Source: Cephalothrix spiralis
Taxonomy: Eukaryota; Nemertea; Palaeonemertea; Archinemertea; Cephalotrichidae
Length of the DNA stretch: 17,388 nt
Reading direction: 5' to 3'
Assembly: GCA_032353305.1 (NCBI GenBank)
Contig: JAUCNG010386701.1
Location: 1 to 17,388, forward strand
In this document: positions 13,668 through 17,388 of the stretch, one piece after another
How positions within the stretch are numbered: the first letter of the stretch is position 1
Layout of the letters: every line of letters starts with the position of its first letter
Program-made: the position numbers and the translations under genes
Notes under the pieces: generated by a model
Databases searched by the model: none
What the model saw: the letters and a program-made list of their open reading frames with translations, nothing else
Told to the model about the DNA's origin: nothing

Positions 13668-14653
13668 AATTTCTTACAAAAAAGTATTCAATTCCATCAA
13701 ATATTTCTTTGCCTAATCTTCATTTGAAAAGTTAAAATTTCCACCAAATTCCAAGGCAGAAGATCTGCCGCCGCTGGAGATTTAGAATCTGGTGTCGAAG
13801 ATTTGGGTAGAAAGGATGGCTAATAGCACATCAAAATGAAGGTAATGATGAGCGCAGTCGATTTAGGTAACGGGATTTCAAAATTTATATTTTTGGCGCA
13901 ACCTAGCGTCCACTTAAATGAATCGGAAACGATCTGATGTCTTCGGAGTCTGCCCGATACGTTGTGCAGGCACCGCGGAGCCGGGGCTGGTGAATTCAGC
14001 CCCTTCAATAATAAAAAATATCACGTTTCTTATTCACCCAAATCCGTTGAGAAATCAATCAGGGAGGGTAGAGGCCTTCTGAGAGCTCGAAATTTAAAAC
14101 AAAAATCCGCCTCCAACCCACCGGACCCCCTAAAGTTCTCAAATATTTTCGATTAGACTCCTTAAAGAGACACAAGAAACCAGACCAGAAAATTCTTTTG
14201 ATAAAATAACGGAAATCTAGAAACAGAAGAATTCACTTTCTTATAAATATTTAATTCGTAGAATGCGTAGATCATATATTATTTAAAAAAAATTAATACT
14301 ACATGTAGTAAACTATAATTATGCATTAATGGACATATTTTCTATGATTTTTACATAGCACATTTTGTAACTAAAATGCAATAACAGGAAGTCAAAAGAG
14401 GTAGAAATAGAGCACATATTATTAAAGAGCACACTTGCACACATTATCAAATGTATTACAGTATCACAGTACATAGCTTATAAATCATTTATTGTTAAAA
14501 AATTTATACAATATACATGTATTTTGTGCCTAAAATGTCATTGAAGAACTATAGTTACTTTATATTCTGCATATAGTTTTCATAGAGTCAAAGGCAAAAA
14601 CAACTTTTGATTTCTTTACACTGAGATTAAAGAAATAGGTCTAAGTGAAATAA
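13668..14653. other. Intergenic stretch between convergent genes; no supported gene
   Basis: There are two overlapping opposite-strand ORFs of 62-64 codons (13820-14008 minus, 13962-14156 plus) in a locally GC-richer patch (about 13760-14130). Neither resembles a known family, and they may be relics of a repeat. The remainder is AT-rich, with a 12-bp palindrome ACTACATGTAGT near 14301. Confidence 0.45.
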
Positions 14654-14655
14654 TA

Positions 14656-15170
14656 CAGGGTGTCCCAATTATATTATGTTAAACAGCCAGATGACGTCAT
14701 ATTGTGACTTAATTATGAATTGACCATATCGCTGCTAGTGATCACTAGAGAGAACATGGCTTCTCTTTCAAATAAAATACATTTGGTGCAAATCTGTCTC
14801 ACAACTTAGCCAAAGGACCAAAACTTTTTCTCGGGAATTTTTTTTTTTTTAAAATTATTTTATGAATTTTTAGTTTTTTTAAACTTCTTTTATTAAAAAT
14901 TGAAATGCACTGAACATATTCACCAGATTTTTTTTAGATTAAAAATAGCATTCTCTCGATTTAGTATAGGATTTAGGGTGGGGAAAATGAAACCAAAGGT
15001 TTTTCGGGAGAATCATCGTAGCTCCCTTAGTTATGAACCGATCTGCACCAAATCGGTTTTATTCGGGAGATGACCATACTCTCAAATTAATTTGCATTAA
15101 TTTAAATATTCATAATTGAGTCACAGTATAACGTCATTCTTACTGTTATACATTTTATTGGCACACGCTG
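14656..15170. mobile_element. CAGGGTGTCCCAA-type MITE, copy 2 (intact ends)
   Basis: The element starts CAGGGTGTCCCAAT and ends ATTGGCACACGCTG, flanked by TA on each side (14654-14655, 15171-15172). The inverted repeats extend at least 65 bases inward: ATGACGTCATATTGTGACTT-type sequence pairs with its near-copy AATGACGTTATACTGTGACTC read on the other strand. CATTTGGTGCAAATC and GATTTGGTGCAGATC continue the symmetry deeper. The TA flanks suggest Tc1/mariner-type mobilisation. It has no transposase of its own and ends about 18 bases from the nucleoside hydrolase stop codon. Confidence 0.82.
15154..15159 (-). terminator. Candidate poly(A) signal of the nucleoside hydrolase, inside the MITE
   Basis: On the minus strand AATAAA lies 30 bases after the stop codon, inside the right inverted repeat of the MITE (CCAATAAAATG). 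If used, the transposon supplies the 3' end of this gene. A signal further along the minus strand is not excluded. Confidence 0.35.
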
Positions 15171-15189
15171 TATAATAACGAAGAACTTT

Positions 15190-15516
15190 TTAGTCCGTCA
15201 TATTCATAAACATATTCCATAATTCCGTTTTATCAATAGCCGTAATAAAATTAACATGGACAAATTTGGTCAAAAACCCTTCTTTATCTATAACAACCTG
15301 TCCTCTAGTGTAGTTTCCTGCCAGTTCGATTGTACATTTCAATTTTTCTTGTTTTGTTGCAATTTCATTTCTTAATACATAGCACATGCATACTGGATCA
15401 CATACGTAATAGTGAGGTATCCCACATTTCTTTTCGCGTTCTGCTGTAAATTTTGTTATTGCACCAACAAATTTTGCACGTCGAGTTGGTTTGTCTGTAT
15501 ATTCCTTGTAAAAGCT
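15190..15516 (-). CDS. Nucleoside hydrolase, last coding exon (partial)
   Basis: The exon runs from 15516 (acceptor ATATATTTCAG) to TAA at 15192-15190 and gives 108 residues in phase 0. It begins SFYKEYTDKPTRR and contains KKCGIPHYYVCDPV (residues 29-42) and CTIELAGNYTRGQVVID (61-77). These match the C-terminal third of the inosine-uridine preferring nucleoside hydrolase family as found in animals. Enzymes of this family cleave the N-glycosidic bond of nucleosides and bind calcium with conserved aspartates; D40 here would be the C-terminal calcium ligand. The residue before it, often His in protozoan enzymes, is Cys. Upstream exons were not found up to the right edge, so the preceding intron is long or the earlier exons lie outside. 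A start at the internal Met (15387) would remove conserved sequence and is not favoured. Confidence 0.82.
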   Translation of the reverse strand, partial: SFYKEYTDKPTRRAKFVGAITKFTAEREKKCGIPHYYVCDPVCMCYVLRNEIATKQEKLKCTIELAGNYTRGQVVIDKEGFLTKFVHVNFITAIDKTELWNMFMNMTD

Positions 15517-15774
15517 CTGAAATATATTTAAAAATATAAATTATTATAAAACCTGTATGAAATGGATCGAGAGAAAATAATTGACTAAATACGCGAATGT
15601 TCTTTAATAGGTTTACTAATAAGACCTTTTTATATCAATTGGATTACGGATCCCCAGGAGAGGGTTATATGAAGCGGCGGAAAAATAGGTTTTTTATCAC
15701 CGGGCGGGAGACAAAAAACAGCTACGGGGTCATAATTCTAATTTTATTCAAATGCATAGCCTACAGATCGGCGA

Positions 15775-15907
15775 TGGAAGAATTGATATATAAAAAAGAA
15801 TTTTTGGCACTTCTAATAATTTTAATATTATTGCTTGCTTTACAACGTATAGGTTACCATCACAGTATAACAAAGAAACGGAGCTTCATCGGCCCTGAGT
15901 TTAGTAA
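15775..15907 (+). CDS. Candidate first exon with signal anchor (low confidence)
   Basis: From an ATG at 15775 the frame reads MEELIYKKEFLALL, then a strongly hydrophobic stretch (IILILLLALQ), then a basic luminal-type start, and meets a GTAAGT donor at 15908. That is the form of a type II membrane protein first exon. The ORF is open back to 15597, so the true start may differ. Splicing in this frame to the next exon candidate (15971) hits a stop after about 20 codons, which counts against it. No family is recognised, and it could be chance in AT-rich DNA. Confidence 0.25.
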
Positions 15908-15970
15908 GTTTGAAACTGCACGGTTAACATTTGATATACATGTACATGTATTTAACTATAATTTATACAG

Positions 15971-16054
15971 GTGTTGTACGATGCGAAAGACAAATACGGA
16001 ATTTTAAAAACCTCGAATTATCGCGTGCATAAAAACAACATCGTAGGGCCACAG
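15971..16054 (+). CDS. Candidate 28-codon internal exon
   Basis: This is an 84-base block between a good acceptor (ATAATTTATACAG) and a donor (CCACAG|GTAAAA). It is open in one frame and reads VLYDAKDKYGILKTSNYR followed by VHKNNIVGPQ. It is 28 whole codons and compositionally protein-like, with stops just outside in that frame. That supports an internal phase-0 exon, but no partner exon in the right phase was found. No family is assigned. Confidence 0.3.
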
Positions 16055-16575
16055 GTAAAATATATTTTTTAATTTCCAGATGTTCAGCTTTCAGTTGGAT
16101 ACTATACATATTCAAAAGTTATAATTGAAAAAAATTTTAAGAGTGATCCCATGAACATGTGCGACCCGGAACTTGTCTCTCACTTATTAAAAACTTCCAT
16201 TAAATCTCCTTTTTTTGGTCTGTAAAATACGTGAAATTTGGTTCAGTTCGTGAATTTAATTAATTTTATATTATTGTGATAATGTCAGATTAATAAATTA
16301 ATTTCAGATGTCATATTGCTGCATGAACCTTTTGTATAAAATATATATCAAAGGGATGTTAATTAATATGTGAGCAGATGCGAATAATTTTTTTTTATCC
16401 GTGCATGTATTTTATTAAAAATAGCTGGAATAGATCATGAATATATAATGGCCTAGGCCGATTACGATTGGGCAATTGATTTACATTTTAATTAAACCAA
16501 TCGTGCATGTACATGTATATACTATGAACTGTTTTCATTGAAGAAAAAATTTGATATTTTGATTCATTCGACAAA
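16055..16575. other. AT-rich stretch, nothing supported
   Basis: There are possible acceptors (TTTAATTTCCAG at 16079, TTAATTTCAG near 16308) but no open exon of useful length after them, on either strand. No further nucleoside hydrolase exon was recognised on the minus strand. Confidence 0.4.
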
Positions 16576-16681
16576 ATGAACGATTTCAGCAAGCGAGATT
16601 TTGCTGCCAATATTACACCACAGAACTATTCAAGTATTGCTTCAGAAACACAGTGTCTGGAGTTTGAAAAACTTAGAAAAC
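16576..16681 (+). CDS. Candidate 5' coding exon of an unknown gene running off the right edge
   Basis: ATG at 16576 (context CAAAATGA, A at -3) opens 35 codons, MNDFSKRDFAANITPQNYSS then IASETQCLEFEKLRK. It ends in phase 1 at a strong donor, C|GTAAGTGAT (intron from 16682). The product is mixed in composition and has two N-glycosylation-like sites (NIT, NYS), which may mean nothing in a cytosolic protein. A second frame starting from a weak acceptor (GATTTCAG at 16588) is also open to the same donor, so the frame is uncertain. No later exon is visible. Confidence 0.35.
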
Positions 16682-16732
16682 GTAAGTGATAAGAAAAACC
16701 ATTCTTTTTTCATATTTATGTAGGTAAGCCCA

Positions 16733-16838
16733 CCGTTTTGTTTAACTTTCACTTTTGGTTTTGACTTTTGGTTTTAACTTTTTGCCTTCTGGTTTTGACT
16801 TTCTAACTTTCACTTAAACTTTTGACTTTTGGTGTGTT
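16733..16838. repeat. Pyrimidine-rich degenerate tandem repeat (ACTTTTGGTTTTG units)
   Basis: About seven to eight variants of AACTTTTGACTTTTGG run in tandem with irregular spacing, T-rich on the plus strand. This is simple-sequence-like DNA in the intron after the 16576 exon candidate. Confidence 0.65.
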
Positions 16839-16901
16839 TTTTTTAAAACGGATCATCGGATCTCTTCTTGAAACTAAGATTATCTAAAATGTAACCTTTT
16901 T

Positions 16902-16984
16902 GTCCGTAATACAAACTGACCGTCAAAACGGCTAGTTTTAGGTCAAACATTTGTACCATGACGGACAGATAGAAACATGACCCT
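16902..16984. repeat. Dispersed repeat (GTTTTAGGTCA type), copy 2
   Basis: Same family as 9278-9357. This copy also has inverted ends, GTCCGTAATACAAA against TTTGTACCATGACGGAC, which suggests a small hairpin element. Confidence 0.55.
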
Positions 16985-17016
16985 AATTTACAAGTTGAAG
17001 TACAAAGATTTTAGTT

Positions 17017-17030
17017 TTGCGCATGCGCAA
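17017..17030. promoter_or_regulatory. NRF1-type palindrome TTGCGCATGCGCAA
   Basis: A perfect 14-bp palindrome contains TGCGCATGCGCA, the consensus of nuclear respiratory factor 1 and its invertebrate relatives. A half-site-like GCTTGCGCAT follows about 20 bases later. It stands out in GC content. Function is inferred from motif identity only; it could belong to a promoter near the right edge or to a repeat. Confidence 0.4.
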
Positions 17031-17169
17031 TCCTAAAACTCGACCGCGCTTGCGCATATCTCAAAAAGTAGCCAGTTAAGCTATTTTTTTAAAGCCTTAG
17101 TAGTAATAGCAGGTAATTCCAGGGAAAACTGGGGTGGCTGCTGGTGTGGTGGTGTGTATATTTTTTTTT

Positions 17170-17203
17170 GACCTTGACCTTGTGACCTTCACGTGACCTT
17201 GGC
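17170..17203. repeat. TGACCTTGACCTT cluster with a CACGTG E-box
   Basis: Four TGACCTT words occur within about 33 bases (TGACCTTGACCTTGTGACCTTCACGTGACCTTGG). Each is the reverse of the nuclear receptor half-site AGGTCA, and CACGTG is an E-box. TGACCTT runs are also a common simple repeat in marine invertebrate genomes, which is the more cautious reading. Confidence 0.5.
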
Positions 17204-17388
17204 GGGGTTCATTCTTTTACCATTGGGCGTCTACGAGGGAGGGGTTTTTTTTTACCATTTTTTTCGTTAATTAGGGGTCTATTGTTCTAGGTTAGGGGTA
17301 CTAATTAAGCATGTAGCGTTGTCGTAGGTATGCCGTATATGGTATCTACGTGTGCGGGCTGGCGAGGCGAGTTCATTTGAATAAGAAA

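Noticed and set aside
13820-14156. Overlapping opposite-strand ORFs of 62-64 codons
   Set aside because: There is no family resemblance and no splice or start support; a local GC-richer patch explains the openness.
15775-16054. Joining the signal-anchor exon to the 15971 exon as one gene
   Set aside because: The only donor (15908) puts the second exon in a frame that stops after about 20 codons; the protein-like frame of the second exon is not reached.

Overview
The window reads as nuclear DNA of an animal, most likely an aquatic invertebrate. Genes are split by GT-AG introns, the non-coding DNA is very AT-rich, and short inverted-repeat DNA transposons (MITE-like) are packed into introns and intergenic space. 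A mollusc-like genome is my best guess, from the repeat style (TGACCTT runs, TACATGTA runs, CAGGGAA-type repeats), but I cannot prove the phylum.

Left (1-2140, minus strand): the 5' part of an intronless ankyrin-repeat gene that runs off the left edge. It contains seventeen 99-bp DNA periods with no length change. A 46-codon upstream ORF ends five bases before its ATG. Middle-left (3518-7035, plus strand): the last exons of an unidentified nuclear-type protein with a KKGRPKK AT-hook-like motif and an acidic tail, followed by a probable 3'-UTR intron and a 3'-UTR exon with AATAAA. Its upstream exons are not visible, so the ankyrin gene may sit inside one of its introns on the opposite strand.

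Centre (8368-13344, plus strand): a complete five-exon adenylate kinase 3 gene (mitochondrial GTP:AMP phosphotransferase). It encodes 226 residues, all splice phases agree, and a poly(A) signal lies just downstream. This is the best-supported gene. Right (15190-15516, minus strand): the last coding exon of a nucleoside hydrolase, convergent with AK3. A possible 36-residue membrane microprotein lies between them. From 15775 to 16681 there are three weaker plus-strand exon candidates. They do not splice together in one frame as I read them.

The structure the genes do not explain is mobile DNA: a large foldback, an 880-bp terminal-inverted-repeat element, two copies of a CAGGGTGTCCCAA-type MITE (one apparently interrupted by a GC-rich hAT-like MITE with an 8-bp duplication, the other abutting the nucleoside hydrolase stop codon), a palindromic MITE, and copies of two further repeat families. 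I see no bacterial-type defence system, CRISPR array, or convincing new multi-gene system. The genes appear to be unrelated housekeeping or accessory genes rather than a pathway.
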